A DNA stretch of 64,000 nucleotides. Source: Cupriavidus basilensis (GTDB lineage: Bacteria > Pseudomonadota > Gammaproteobacteria > Burkholderiales > Burkholderiaceae). The notes below the pieces were generated by a model. It did no database searches, had not been told where the DNA came from, and saw only the letters and a program-made list of their open reading frames with translations. This document shows, in pieces, positions 1 to 9,547 of this stretch. The DNA is taken from positions 930,001 through 994,000 of the forward strand of contig NZ_CP010536.1 of assembly GCF_000832305.1 (NCBI RefSeq), read 5' to 3'. How positions within the stretch are numbered: the stretch's first letter is position 1; every line of letters begins with the position of its first letter. A program made the position numbers and the translations under genes.

Positions 1-1
1 C

Positions 2-889
2 GAGGGCTGGGTGGTGCGTGCGCAGAACAGCTGGCGGCTGGCGCTGCTGTCCGTGCTGGGCCTGGCCGCGGCGCTGCTGCTGGGATATTTCTACGTCTTG
101 CCCTGGGGCGCCGGCATGGTGGCGCGCAGCGTGCCGCCGACGCTGGAAGCCCGCCTCGGCGAGGCCACGCTTACCAGCATCGATCATGGCCTGCTCATGC
201 CCTCGGCTCTGCCGCAGGCGCAGCAGCAACGGATTCGCGCCGACTTCGCCGCGCTGGTGCGCCCGGCCGATCCTGGCCACGAGTACGAGATCCTGTTCCG
301 CCACGGTGGCAAGCTCGGGCCCAATGCACTGGCCCTGCCGGGCGGCACCATCGTGGTGACCGATGAACTCGTCAAGCTGACCGGCGTGGGCCCGGGCCTC
401 ATGGGCGTGCTCGCCCACGAGGCCGGGCACGTGGCCGAGCGCCATGGCCTGCAGCAGATCCTCCAGGCCTCGGCGGTGGGCGCGCTGGCGGCCTATTTCT
501 TTGGTGACTATTCCACCGTGCTGGCGGGCGTGCCCGCCGCGATCCTGACCCTGCGCTACTCGCGCGACCATGAGCGCGCGGCGGATGCGTATGCGGTGGA
601 GGTCATGCAGCGCAACCACTTGCCGGTGTCGGCGTTTGCCGACGTCCTGCAGGCGCTGGAGGACGCCCACGCCCGGCAGGCGGAAGCCCAGGCGGCCAAG
701 GCCGATGGCGGGAGCGAGGCCAGCACGCCAGCCGCCTCCGGCGAGCGCGAAACCAAGCGGGAGCGCCGCAGCCGGCGTGCCGCGGAGGATGGCGGCAACA
801 ACGGGGATGGCGACGATGGCGACAGCTTTTTCTCCACGCATCCGCTCACGCGCGAGCGCATCGAAGCGCTGCGGGCTGCCGGACGCTAG
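2..889 (+). CDS. M48 family metalloprotease, 5' partial
   Basis: At least 295 residues; the frame is open to the window edge (GAG GGC TGG precede the first GTG at 11), so the N-terminus is probably outside. A membrane segment (LALLSVLGLAAALLLGYFYV) comes first, then the peptidase domain with the zinc motif HEAGH in LAHEAGHVAERHG and the downstream glutamate in SRDHERAADAYA, the usual third M48 ligand. The C-terminal 80 residues are charged and low in complexity but end in STHPLTRERIEAL, the conserved tail of M48 proteases. This is expected to be a membrane-anchored Zn protease in envelope or protein quality control; the substrate is unknown. It is followed immediately by a convergent LysR gene. 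Confidence 0.88.
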   Translation, partial: EGWVVRAQNSWRLALLSVLGLAAALLLGYFYVLPWGAGMVARSVPPTLEARLGEATLTSIDHGLLMPSALPQAQQQRIRADFAALVRPADPGHEYEILFRHGGKLGPNALALPGGTIVVTDELVKLTGVGPGLMGVLAHEAGHVAERHGLQQILQASAVGALAAYFFGDYSTVLAGVPAAILTLRYSRDHERAADAYAVEVMQRNHLPVSAFADVLQALEDAHARQAEAQAAKADGGSEASTPAASGERETKRERRSRRAAEDGGNNGDGDDGDSFFSTHPLTRERIEALRAAGR

Positions 890-892
890 GTC

Positions 893-1948
893 TCAGGCGC
901 CCGGCTGTGTATCTGGTGCAGGTGCATCAAGCGGCGCGCGCGGGGCGGCGGCCGCCACCTGGCTTTGCAGCCAGCTATGGAACCGCAGGATGACCTTCTC
1001 GCGTGGATTGCCTTCGCGCCAGGTCACCCAGTAGTGCAGGCTGGACGGGATGCGGGTGGTGCCGATCTGCACCAGCTCGCCGCTGGCAAGGTAGTCGCTG
1101 GCGAGTTGCAGGCGCGCGGTGGCCACGCCAAGTCCCGCCACCGCCGATTGCAGCATCATGCCGGCGTCCTGGAAGATCGGCCCGCGCTCGGGTTCCGTGC
1201 CAGGCAGGCCGGCGCTTTCCAGCCAGTCGCGCCACGGCCGCAGCGCGAAGCGCAGCATTGGCAGCCGCGGCAGGTCGGCCAGCGTGAAGCCGGGGTAGCG
1301 CGCGAGCAGTGCCGGGCTGGCCACCGCGATGACATGGTCTTCGATCAGGTTGTGGCAGGCAAAGCCGGGCAGGTCCACGCGCTGGTGCCAGATCCCCACG
1401 TCCACCGAGTACGGATCGGGCGGCGTGATCTCGGCGTGCAGCCGCAGATGCAAGTCCAGCCCCGGCAGGGCAGCGTGCAGGCTCGGCAGGCGGCGGATCA
1501 GCCAAGCGTTGGCCAGGTCGGCCATGACGCTGACTTCCAGCCGCACCACCTGCGGCGCGCCACCGTTGCTGGCCTCGCGCAGGCCGTCTTCCAGTTCCGC
1601 CAGCCCGTCGCGAATCCGCTCGGCCAGCCGCGCGCCCACATTGGTTGGCATCATCAGGTGGCCGGTGCGCTGGAACAGCTTGGTGCCCAGCTTGTCCTCC
1701 AGCGCGCGCAGATGGTGGCTGATGGCGCTGTGAGTCAGCGCCAGTTCCTCCGCCGCGCGCGAGAAGCTGCGGTGGCGGGCAGCGGCCTCGAGTGCGCGCA
1801 GTGCCTGCAGCGCGGGCAACTGGGGCGCGCGCTGCAAGCGCAGCGGCTCGGGGGGCGGGGCGGGTTCAGCCGGGCGGGATGGCAAGCTGGCCTGGCCGGG
1901 CAGGCCAGGCTTGATGGGTTTGGGGTGTCGGGAGGTCATTGCCGTCAA
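893..1948 (-). CDS. LysR family transcriptional regulator (GcvA-like)
   Basis: 351 residues. The N-terminal 55 residues are proline-rich and unusual for the family. A winged helix-turn-helix follows (FSRAAEELALTHSAISHHLR, then ALEDKLGTKLFQR), then the substrate-binding domain with the GcvA-like pattern of a DLPRLPMLRF segment and a C-terminal WREGNPREKV. It is divergent from an MFS transporter whose start lies about 70 bp away, so it probably controls that transporter and itself from the shared intergenic DNA. The start is uncertain: an in-frame ATG at 1939 would remove three residues, and the proline-rich leader could partly be untranslated. The effector is unknown. Confidence 0.88.
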   Translation of the reverse strand: MTAMTSRHPKPIKPGLPGQASLPSRPAEPAPPPEPLRLQRAPQLPALQALRALEAAARHRSFSRAAEELALTHSAISHHLRALEDKLGTKLFQRTGHLMMPTNVGARLAERIRDGLAELEDGLREASNGGAPQVVRLEVSVMADLANAWLIRRLPSLHAALPGLDLHLRLHAEITPPDPYSVDVGIWHQRVDLPGFACHNLIEDHVIAVASPALLARYPGFTLADLPRLPMLRFALRPWRDWLESAGLPGTEPERGPIFQDAGMMLQSAVAGLGVATARLQLASDYLASGELVQIGTTRIPSSLHYWVTWREGNPREKVILRFHSWLQSQVAAAAPRAPLDAPAPDTQPGA

Positions 1949-2016
1949 ATTCTACTCACAATTGCGGCGGGTATCTTTCGTTGGTGTTGCAGGCGGCGAC
2001 TGACGACAATGCAGGC

Positions 2017-3306
2017 ATGAATTCTGCCAATGTATCCACCCCTGCCGCCGCGGCGCCGTCTCCTGCTTCCCGGGCCGGCGATCCTGCGCTGGCTGCTGCC
2101 CGCTGGCGCGTGCTTTGCATCTTTTCGCTGGGTTTCCTGGTGTCCTATATCTTCCGCGGCGTCAACTTGGGCTTCGCGCCGCATTTGATCCGCGAGATGG
2201 GGCTGGGCGCCGCCGACCTGGGGCTGCTGACCAGCTTTTACTTCCTGGGGTTTGCCTGCGCCCAGTTGCCGGCCGGGCTGATGCTGGATCGCTTTGGCCC
2301 GCGCCGCACCGAGGCGGCATTGCTGCTGGTGGCGGTGGCTGGCGCGCTGGTATTCGCCTCGGCGACCAGCATGGCCGCGCTGGCGGCAGGGCGCCTGATG
2401 ATCGGCGTGGGCGTGTCGGTTTGCCTGGGGGCTGCCATCCAGGCCCTGTCGATCTGGTTCCCCCTGTCGCGCATGCCCTTGCTCAATGGGGTGGTGATGG
2501 CGATCGGCGGGCTGGGCGCCGTCATGGTGGGCGCGCCGCTGGGCTGGCTGCTGTCATGGACCGACTGGCGCACCGTCAGCTATGGGCTGGCCGGCTTGAC
2601 GCTGGCCATGGCGGCGCTGCTGTGGCTTGGCGCCCCCGAGACCAGCCGCGCTGGCAAGCAGCGCCTTGCCGAACAGCTGCGCGGCACCTGGCAAGTCTTT
2701 CGCAATGCGCGCTTTTTGCACGTGGTGCCGCTGGCCCTGCTCAATCAAGGTGTGTTCCTGGCGGTGCAGACGCTGTGGGTCGGCGCCTTCCTGCGGGACG
2801 TGGCCGGCTATGCGCCGGAGCAGGGCGCGCGCCTGGTGTCGGTGATCGGCTTTGCCATGATGGGCGGCTGCGTGTGCGCTGGCTGGGCCGCGCGCCATCT
2901 GGAGCGTGCTGGTGTGAGCCTGTACACCTTCGCCGGCGTCGGCATGAGCGGGTTCATCGTGATCCAGTGCCTGATCATGGCGGGTGTGCCGCTGCCGCCA
3001 GCGCTGCTGTGGGCGGCCTATGGCGTGTTCGGCTCCAGCGGCATCCTGGCCTATGCCGTGCTGGCACGCAGCTTCCCCGATGCGCTGATCGGACGTGCCA
3101 CCACGGCGCTGACCTTGACGGTGTTCCTGTCCACCTTTGCCTGCCAGGTCGGCATCGGGCTGGTGCTGGACCTCTGGCCCGCCGATGCTGGCCGCTACCC
3201 GAAGGCGGCGCACCTGACCGTGTGGGGCGGGCTGGTGGCGCTGCAGGTGCTGGCCGCGCTGTGGTACATGCTGGGGGCGCGTCGCGCAAGCAGCGCTACA
3301 GCATGA
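2017..3306 (+). CDS. MFS transporter
   Basis: 429 residues from the ATG at 2017 (MNSANVSTP); the frame is open further upstream, but that part would run into the divergent LysR promoter region. About 12 hydrophobic segments are visible by eye. The MFS loop 2-3 signature is present as GLMLDRFGPRR after the second helix. No substrate-specific motif is recognised; the resemblance is to CynX/NarK-like or general metabolite facilitators. The gene is paired divergently with a LysR regulator, suggesting ligand-induced expression. Its 3' end overlaps the convergent TPM-domain gene by about 11 bp. Confidence 0.85.
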   Translation: MNSANVSTPAAAAPSPASRAGDPALAAARWRVLCIFSLGFLVSYIFRGVNLGFAPHLIREMGLGAADLGLLTSFYFLGFACAQLPAGLMLDRFGPRRTEAALLLVAVAGALVFASATSMAALAAGRLMIGVGVSVCLGAAIQALSIWFPLSRMPLLNGVVMAIGGLGAVMVGAPLGWLLSWTDWRTVSYGLAGLTLAMAALLWLGAPETSRAGKQRLAEQLRGTWQVFRNARFLHVVPLALLNQGVFLAVQTLWVGAFLRDVAGYAPEQGARLVSVIGFAMMGGCVCAGWAARHLERAGVSLYTFAGVGMSGFIVIQCLIMAGVPLPPALLWAAYGVFGSSGILAYAVLARSFPDALIGRATTALTLTVFLSTFACQVGIGLVLDLWPADAGRYPKAAHLTVWGGLVALQVLAALWYMLGARRASSATA

Positions 3307-3799
3307 CCGGGCGGTCGTCGAGCTCGTTCGGATTGGGCCGGTCGCCCGAGGGGAAATGCTGCGCCAGTTGATGGTGGATCTTTTCCACTGCCGCCAGCAC
3401 GGGCTTGACCGATAGCTCCCGGGCCAGCCCGCTAGCGAGTTCGCTACAGATGGCGCGCCAGGTTTCCGGGGCCACGCGGGCATCGATGCCACGGTCGGCC
3501 AGCAGCTCCACCGCGTGATCCGCCAGGTTGATATAAAGCAGCACCCCGGTGTGGCCTTCGGTGTTCCACACCTCCAGCGCGCCGAACAGGGCGCGGGCAC
3601 GGGCGCGCGGGCTGGTGCCGGAGAAGGCCAGCGCCAAGGGCAGGCTGGATTCGATCACGACCCGGACTTCGCCGTGATGCCGCTGCTCGCCGGCGCGCAC
3701 CGCCTGCTGCAGTTGCTGCTGGGCGTCGGCGGGGAAGAGTTTGCTGGCGGCGCCGGGGCGCGTGCCGAGATGGCGCAGGGCGCGCTTGAAGTGTGGCAT
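3296..3799 (-). CDS. TPM domain protein (small paralogue)
   Basis: 167 residues, no clear signal peptide or membrane helix. It contains a TPM-like fold: AVRAGEQRHHGEVRVVIES at the start, then FGALEVWNTEGHTGVLLYINLADHAVELLADRGID, matching the pattern (fixed W, then V/I-L-L-Y-I plus RGI) of the C-terminal half of TPM_phosphatase domains. It is the last gene of a three-gene operon with lemA and a larger TPM protein; the gap to the upstream gene is only 6 bp. Family function is poorly defined, with proposed roles in envelope stress or photosystem repair in other taxa, so any specific role here is inference. Confidence 0.8.
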   Translation of the reverse strand: MPHFKRALRHLGTRPGAASKLFPADAQQQLQQAVRAGEQRHHGEVRVVIESSLPLALAFSGTSPRARARALFGALEVWNTEGHTGVLLYINLADHAVELLADRGIDARVAPETWRAICSELASGLARELSVKPVLAAVEKIHHQLAQHFPSGDRPNPNELDDRPVML

Positions 3800-3805
3800 G
3801 TGTCG

Positions 3806-4666
3806 TTACCAGTTGCCGGAGGCGCCGCCTCCGTCGAAGCCACCGCCGCCACCACCACCGAAGCCGCCGCCCCCACCGCCACCGCCTCCTCCGAAGCCAC
3901 CGCCGCCGCCACGTCCCCAGCCGCCACCCCCGAGACCGCCAAGGGTGCCGCCCAGTCCGCCGGCAGCCGCGTCCCAGCCGCGCCCGCCCGTCACGATCCG
4001 CGAGCCGCCCGAGCGGCGGGCCGCGGAGATGAAGAAGAACAGGATGATGGCGAGCGGGAACAGCACCGGCAGCCAGTCGGTCCACGCGCCGCTCTGGGCG
4101 GCCTTGGCGCCGGCCTGCGGGCCGGGCAGGGCTTCCTTGTCGATGGTGGCCTGGATCGCCGAGACGCCGGCCGCGATGCCGCCATAGAAATCATTCTGGC
4201 GGAAGTGCGGCGCCATCACGTCCTGCAGGATGCGCTTGGACATGGCGTCGGTCAGCGAGCCTTGCACGCCGCGCCCCACTTCCAGGCGCATCTTGCGCAG
4301 GCCGGGCGGGTTGTCCTTGGCGATCAGCAGGATCACGCCGTCGTCGATGCCCTTGCGCCCGGCGCGCCAGGCGTCGGCCACGCGGATGCTGTAGGCATCG
4401 ATGGGCTCGGGATCGGTGGTGGGTACCATCAGCACGAAGATCTGGCTGCCGCGCTGCTGCTCGTACTCTGCCAGTACGTTTTCCAGCGCGCTGCGCTGGC
4501 TGGCGCTGAGCGTGCCGGTGAGGTCGGTGACCCGCTGCGCGAGCGGCGGCACCGCGACAAAGCCGTCGCCGGCGGCCATGGCCGGGAACGCCAGCAGCGC
4601 GCCCAGCCATAGCAGCAGCGCCAGCATGGCGGCTGTCCAGCCACTGCGCTCAGAGGGATTGCGCAT
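3806..4666 (-). CDS. TPM domain membrane protein with glycine-rich tail (YgcG-like)
   Basis: 286 residues. A signal peptide (MLALLLWLGALLAFPAMAA) is followed by the TPM domain: RVTDLTGTLSASQRSALENVLAEYEQQRGSQI, DAYSIRVADAWRAGRKGIDDGVILLIA and the metal-region R-L-E-V-G-R-G. One membrane segment (LPVLFPLAIILFFFIS) then leads into a tail of nearly pure glycine with scattered F and W, ending in SGNW. This order (signal, TPM, helix, Gly-rich tail) is typical of YgcG proteins encoded next to LemA. It starts 15 bp after lemA ends, so the two are probably translated from one mRNA. The domain should face the periplasm. Confidence 0.88.
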   Translation of the reverse strand: MRNPSERSGWTAAMLALLLWLGALLAFPAMAAGDGFVAVPPLAQRVTDLTGTLSASQRSALENVLAEYEQQRGSQIFVLMVPTTDPEPIDAYSIRVADAWRAGRKGIDDGVILLIAKDNPPGLRKMRLEVGRGVQGSLTDAMSKRILQDVMAPHFRQNDFYGGIAAGVSAIQATIDKEALPGPQAGAKAAQSGAWTDWLPVLFPLAIILFFFISAARRSGGSRIVTGGRGWDAAAGGLGGTLGGLGGGGWGRGGGGGFGGGGGGGGGGFGGGGGGGFDGGGASGNW

Positions 4667-4681
4667 AGGTATGGTCCGGGC

Positions 4682-5302
4682 TCAGAACTTCACCGTGGGC
4701 GGTGCGGAGATGGCCTTCTCGTTTTCCACCGTGAACGACGGCTTGACCGGGTACTTGAAGATCATGGCGGTCAGGTTGGTGGGGAAACTGCGCGCCAGGA
4801 TGTTGTAGTCGCGCACCGCCGTGATATAGCGCTGGCGTGCCACCGTGATGCGGTTCTCAGTGCCCTCGAGCTGCGATTGCAGGTCGCGGAACGAGGCATC
4901 GGCCTTGAGCTGCGGATAGTTTTCCGACACCGCCAGCAGGCGCGACAGCGCGCCGCTCAGCTCGCCCTGGGCCTGCTGGAAGCGCTTGAAGGCTTCGGGG
5001 TCGTTGAGGGTTTCGGGCGAGACCTGGATGCTGGTGGCCGCGGCGCGGGCCTTGGTCACGGCTTCCAGTGTCTCGCGCTCATGCGTGGCATAGCCCTTGA
5101 CGGTATTGACCAGGTTGGGGATCAGGTCGGCGCGGCGCTGGTACTGGTTGATCACCTCGCCCCAGGCCGCCTTGACGGCCTCGTCCTTGGACTGGAAGTC
5201 GTTGTACCCGCAGGCGGACAGCAGGCTAGCGCACAGGGCCAGCATGAGCCAGCGCAGTACAGAGCGCCCGCGGGACGGTGACAGGGAAGGGGATGCGCGC
5301 AT
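4682..5302 (-). CDS. lemA: LemA family lipoprotein
   Basis: 206 residues from the ATG at 5302. That start gives a lipoprotein signal (LRWLMLALCASLLSACGYN) with lipobox LSAC; the frame is open to 5488, but the upstream part has no signal character. The LemA body is clear: NQYQRRADLIPNLVNTVKGYATHE, then EAVTKARAA, and LEGTENRITVARQRYITAVRDYNILARSFPTN. LemA proteins are mostly helical with an exposed N-terminal anchor. It is the first gene of a lemA-TPM-TPM operon; the association is widespread, but the molecular job is not established. The promoter should lie in the 5303-5728 intergenic region. Confidence 0.93.
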   Translation of the reverse strand: MRASPSLSPSRGRSVLRWLMLALCASLLSACGYNDFQSKDEAVKAAWGEVINQYQRRADLIPNLVNTVKGYATHERETLEAVTKARAAATSIQVSPETLNDPEAFKRFQQAQGELSGALSRLLAVSENYPQLKADASFRDLQSQLEGTENRITVARQRYITAVRDYNILARSFPTNLTAMIFKYPVKPSFTVENEKAISAPPTVKF

Positions 5303-5728
5303 CGAGGACTCCGGAATTCGTGGAGTCCCCAGTGTAGCGCAGGGGCCGGGCGGCGCAAGCGTATCGGCCCGGGTGCAGTTGACGGCAGGCCGGCGGTCCC
5401 GGTAGATTGTCGTTTCCGCCGTGGTTGCCACGGTGTGCTCCCATTCAGCCCCAACCTGCCATGCGCGCTGTTCCGTCGATTTCCGCACTTGTTTGCCCTG
5501 CCTCGCAGCGGCAGGTGCCGGCGCGCGCCAAAGCCAAAAAACAGCCGCTCATCTGACCGGGGGCGCTGCTTTCCGTCAGATGAGCGACGGAAGCGGCACC
5601 TGCGTGCCAGCGTACAGGGGCGAGGCCAGGTTTCAAGGTTCAGGCTTTCCCACTCCCGCACGCGGGCTCATCTGCCACCCGGCGCGCTTCTGCACGGTTT
5701 TTTTGACCGGTCGTACAGGAGTGATTCG
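5303..5728. repeat. lemA/dapA-like divergent intergenic region with nested inverted repeats
   Basis: This 426-bp stretch has no convincing gene. It holds nested dyads: CGCTCATCTGAC (5546-5557) with its exact complement at 5575-5586, enclosed by GCAGGTGCCG (5511-5520) with CGGCACCTGC (5594-5603), and further out CCTCGC (5501-5506) with GCGAGG (5620-5625). Together they could form a cruciform or RNA hairpin of about 120 nt. The region must also contain both divergent promoters. Nothing else is recognisable. Confidence 0.55.
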
Positions 5729-6637
5729 ATGCAAGCAGTAGATCAAGTACAACAAGCCTTTTCAGGAATCTGGCTGCCGCTGGTGACGCCATTTGCCGAC
5801 GGCTCGGTCGATTTCCCCGCGCTGGCCCGCCTGGTGGCGCACTACGCCGGCAGCGGCATCGCCGGGATCGTGGTGTGCGGCAGCACCGGTGAGGCGGCCG
5901 CGCTCGATGAGGCCGAGCAACTGGCCGTGCTGGATACCGTGCTGGCCAGCGCCGGCAGCTTGCCGGTAATGATGGGCGTGGCGGGCAGCCAGGTGAAGCA
6001 GGTGCAGGCGCGCGTGCGCCGGCTGGCCGGGCTGCCGCTGGCCGGGTTGCTGGCGCCCGCGCCTTATTACGTCCGTCCGTCGCAGGCCGGCCTGCTGGAT
6101 TATTTCCGCACGCTGGCCGATAGCGCCGCCGCGCCGCTGGTGCTGTACGACATTCCCTACCGGACTGGCGTGAAGCTGGAGACGGAAACCATCCTGGCGC
6201 TGGCCGCGCATCCGAATATCCGTGCCATCAAGGATTGCGGCGGTGACTACCACGGCACGCAGGCCGTCATTGCCGACGCTCGCCTGAGCGTGCTGGCGGG
6301 GGAGGATCACCAGTTGCTGGGCACGCTGTGCCTGGGCGGCGCCGGCGCGATCATCGCTTCCGCCCATCTGTATCCGGCACTGTTCGTGGCGCTCGCGCAG
6401 GCGGTGGCGGGGCAGCGGCTCGAGCATGCGCGCCGGCTTTTCCATGCCGTGATGCCGGTGATCAAGCTGCTGTTCGCGGAGCCCAATCCGGGGCCGCTCA
6501 AGGCCATGCTGGCGCGCGAGGGATGGACGCGCAACGAGTTGCGCGCGCCGATGAAGTCTGCTGGCGCGGCCCTGGAGGCGGCCTTGGCGCAGGCCTGCGA
6601 GCGGCTTGGGGCGGTTGTTCCTGAATTGCTTGGCTGA
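5729..6637 (+). CDS. DapA-family aldolase (4-hydroxy-tetrahydrodipicolinate synthase-like)
   Basis: 302 residues from the ATG at 5729 (MQAVDQVQQAFSG), preceded by AGGAG at 5717-5721. It shows the TIM-barrel class I aldolase signatures: CGSTGEAAAL (GxTGE substrate loop, residues 50-58), catalytic Tyr140 and Arg145 in YDIPYRTG, and the Schiff-base Lys168 in AIKDCGGD. Pyruvate is the expected first substrate. The loop reads IPYRTG rather than the VPSRTG or VPGRT common in housekeeping DapA, and no lysine genes are adjacent, so it may be a paralogue for another pyruvate-dependent aldol reaction; DapA activity remains possible. It is monocistronic and followed by a long repeat. Confidence 0.83.
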   Translation: MQAVDQVQQAFSGIWLPLVTPFADGSVDFPALARLVAHYAGSGIAGIVVCGSTGEAAALDEAEQLAVLDTVLASAGSLPVMMGVAGSQVKQVQARVRRLAGLPLAGLLAPAPYYVRPSQAGLLDYFRTLADSAAAPLVLYDIPYRTGVKLETETILALAAHPNIRAIKDCGGDYHGTQAVIADARLSVLAGEDHQLLGTLCLGGAGAIIASAHLYPALFVALAQAVAGQRLEHARRLFHAVMPVIKLLFAEPNPGPLKAMLAREGWTRNELRAPMKSAGAALEAALAQACERLGAVVPELLG

Positions 6638-6834
6638 CTGACCTAGCGGGCGTTCGAGCTTTTGAGGTTTCGGCGTTAGGGGTGACTGCTTAACGTCAAC
6701 TTCAACTACAACTTCAACTTCAACTACAACTTCAACTTCAACTTCAGTTTCACCACCCCTGCGGGGCGGCGACCTACTTTCTTGTCTTGCCAAAAAAGTA
6801 GGCAAAAAAGGCGCGCCGGATGGGGCGACACCCC

Positions 6835-6938
6835 CTCGGGATTTCACGAAAAGAGCGGCCGGGACCCAAACTCGCATCGCCTTAAGGCGATACTCAGACA
6901 TGGGTCCCTCTTTTCCGCTCTTTTCGTGAAATCCCGAG
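6835..6938. repeat. Long hairpin, copy A (conserved ATCGCCTTAAGGCGAT core)
   Basis: A perfect 24-bp inverted repeat (6835-6858 with 6915-6938, beginning CTCGGGATTTCACG) encloses GGGACCC/GGGTCCC and the 16-bp perfect palindrome at 6876-6891. Outside it, ATGGGGCG at about 6820 pairs with CGCCCCAT at 6940-6947. There is no long T-run beyond the stem, so it is not a simple terminator. Positions 6745-6954 recur almost identically at 19554-19763. Confidence 0.85.
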
Positions 6939-7139
6939 GCGCCCCATACGGCCTTGGCACACCTTCACGGCTCGCTTCGCATTGCGCATGGGTGTTTCCC
7001 GCCCCCAGGCGGGAAACACGGCCGACCCAGTGGGATCAAATTACCATTCGGCGTAGCCGTGATTTGCGCCTCCAGGCGGAAATCACCCGAGCGCGATGCG
7101 CAGCGAGCCGTCTGGGTTTTCATCTCCCGTTATGGGGCG

Positions 7140-7245
7140 CCTCGTCGGCAGGCAAAAAGAGCGGAAAAGAGGGGGCCATGTTTGAGCATCGCCTTAAGGC
7201 GATGTGAGTTTGGCCCCCGGCCGCTCTTTTTGCCTGCCGACGAGG
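7140..7245. repeat. Long hairpin, copy B (same core, different stem)
   Basis: A perfect 25-bp inverted repeat (7140-7164 with 7221-7245, beginning CCTCGTCGGCAGGC) encloses GGGGGCC.../...GGCCCCC and the same core palindrome ATCGCCTTAAGGCGAT at 7188-7203. The architecture equals copy A, but the distal stem sequence is different and still fully self-complementary. Only the AAAAGAGCGG stretch next to the loop and the core are shared. Confidence 0.85.
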
Positions 7246-7425
7246 AGGCTTTCGCCCCATCCGGGTCGCTTCTTTGCCTACTTTCTTGGCGAGACAAGAA
7301 AGTAGGTCGCCTCCCCGCAGGGGAGGTGAAACTGCCTTTGACTTTCAGCTTTTGCCCTTGAAGTGGCAGTAAAGCCGTTGCAGTTGCAGTTGCAGTTGCA
7401 ATTCAAAGACCACAAACACAGCCCC

Positions 7426-8715
<1,290 letters not shown>

Positions 8716-8930
8716 GGCTTTGCGTGAAATCAAAAGCGGGAGAAACGCGTTCTAACGGGCAGCAAGTTACCTTGAAGATGCCTGCAAAAAGGATCAAATG
8801 CGAGGCATTTACGCGGTAACGTGCGCGAACACGGCGTATTTGGCCCGAATCCTGCTAACCCGGCTGGCGCCGGCGGCGCCGATTCGGTACCATCTGGCCC
8901 TGAATTTTAATGGAGAGTGACTGGACCGTT

Positions 8931-9101
8931 ATGGAATACAAGACCTGGATGTGCCTGATCTGCGGCTGGATTTACGACGAAGCTACCGGCGCGCCCGAAG
9001 ACGGCATTGCCCCCGGCACCAAATGGGAAGACGTGCCCATCAACTGGACCTGCCCGGAATGTGGCGCGCGCAAGGAAGATTTCGAGATGGTGGCGCTCTG
9101 A
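8931..9101 (+). CDS. Rubredoxin
   Basis: 56 residues from the ATG at 8931 (MEYKTWMCLICGWIYDEA). It is a small cytoplasmic iron protein with one Fe held by four cysteines in the two knuckles CLICG and CPECG, separated by the usual EDGIAPGTKWEDVPINW segment. The frame extends seven residues upstream, but the 8931 start matches the family. It should act as a one-electron carrier; the partner is not evident. It lies between hemL and the pil chemosensory genes on the same strand as the latter, with a 446-bp gap before pilG. Confidence 0.96.
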   Translation: MEYKTWMCLICGWIYDEATGAPEDGIAPGTKWEDVPINWTCPECGARKEDFEMVAL

Positions 9102-9547
9102 TGTTCTGCAGGGTGCCTGGAGTTGCTGAACCGCAACGCTAGCACCGCCGCGTCGCCAGCCAACACAGGCTGGATGGCGTGATCTGGCCATGCGTCACCA
9201 TGACGCGACCGTGACGACCCCGCTTGGGGCCTCAGCCAGCCGCGTCGCGTCGCGTCGATGCGACAGATCGCCAGGGGCTGCCCGAGATTCCGGATTGACG
9301 GCCCCACGGCGACTTGTCACACTCTGTTTCAAATTTGAAAATCCACCCTTCGGGGGGTGGACTGCGGCAGGCGCGGGTACCACGCGCCGCCGCTTGCCGG
9401 GCACCGGGGCTTTCCGGCCGGCGTGTTTTCGGGAATTAGAACGTTTTGTTTCGGGGGTCCGTCGGGGCAGCCAGGCTGCCTTGCGCGGAAGTTCTCAAGT
9501 GAATGCCGGCGTTTCCGTCAGGGAAGCACGCCGGTCGCGGGAACGAG
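9102..9547. promoter_or_regulatory. Leader region of the pil chemosensory operon
   Basis: 446 bp without a gene. A perfect 14-bp palindrome TTTCAAATTTGAAA (9327-9340) is followed within a few bases by the hairpin CCACCC-TTCGGG-GGGTGG (about 9343-9360). The first could be an operator; the second has no T-run after it on the plus strand and is at best a weak terminator or attenuator. The pil operon promoter is expected here, but I see no strong -35/-10 pair. Confidence 0.4.

Larger units (their letters stand above)
6690..7405. repeat. Composite inverted repeat element (hexamer tracts, two long hairpins)
   Basis: The 788 bp between the aldolase gene and hemL is filled by a mirror-image structure. 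The left end is a tract of CTTCAA/CTACAA hexamers (about 6698-6746); the right end is TTGCAG hexamers (about 7378-7403), the same kind of tract inverted. Inside, each arm has a GC-rich hairpin (CCTGCGGGG or CCCCGCAGGGG), a CCTACTTT...AAAGTAGG hairpin, then a long hairpin around ATCGCCTTAAGGCGAT (6835-6938 and 7140-7245). The centre (6960-7110) has two inverted copies of a CGGCTCGCTTCGCAT-like segment. Short open frames here are translations of the repeat and are not supported as genes. Confidence 0.75.

Noticed and set aside
6698..6746. Hexamer tract considered as a CRISPR array
   Set aside because: Units are 6 bp, directly adjacent, with no spacers and no cas genes nearby.
6782..7361. Short ORFs in the first repeat region (for example products reading YRLKAMRVWVPA)
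   Set aside because: The same peptide appears in both repeat copies on the minus strand because the DNA repeats; these frames contain hairpin stems and hexamer tracts and no ribosome-binding site.
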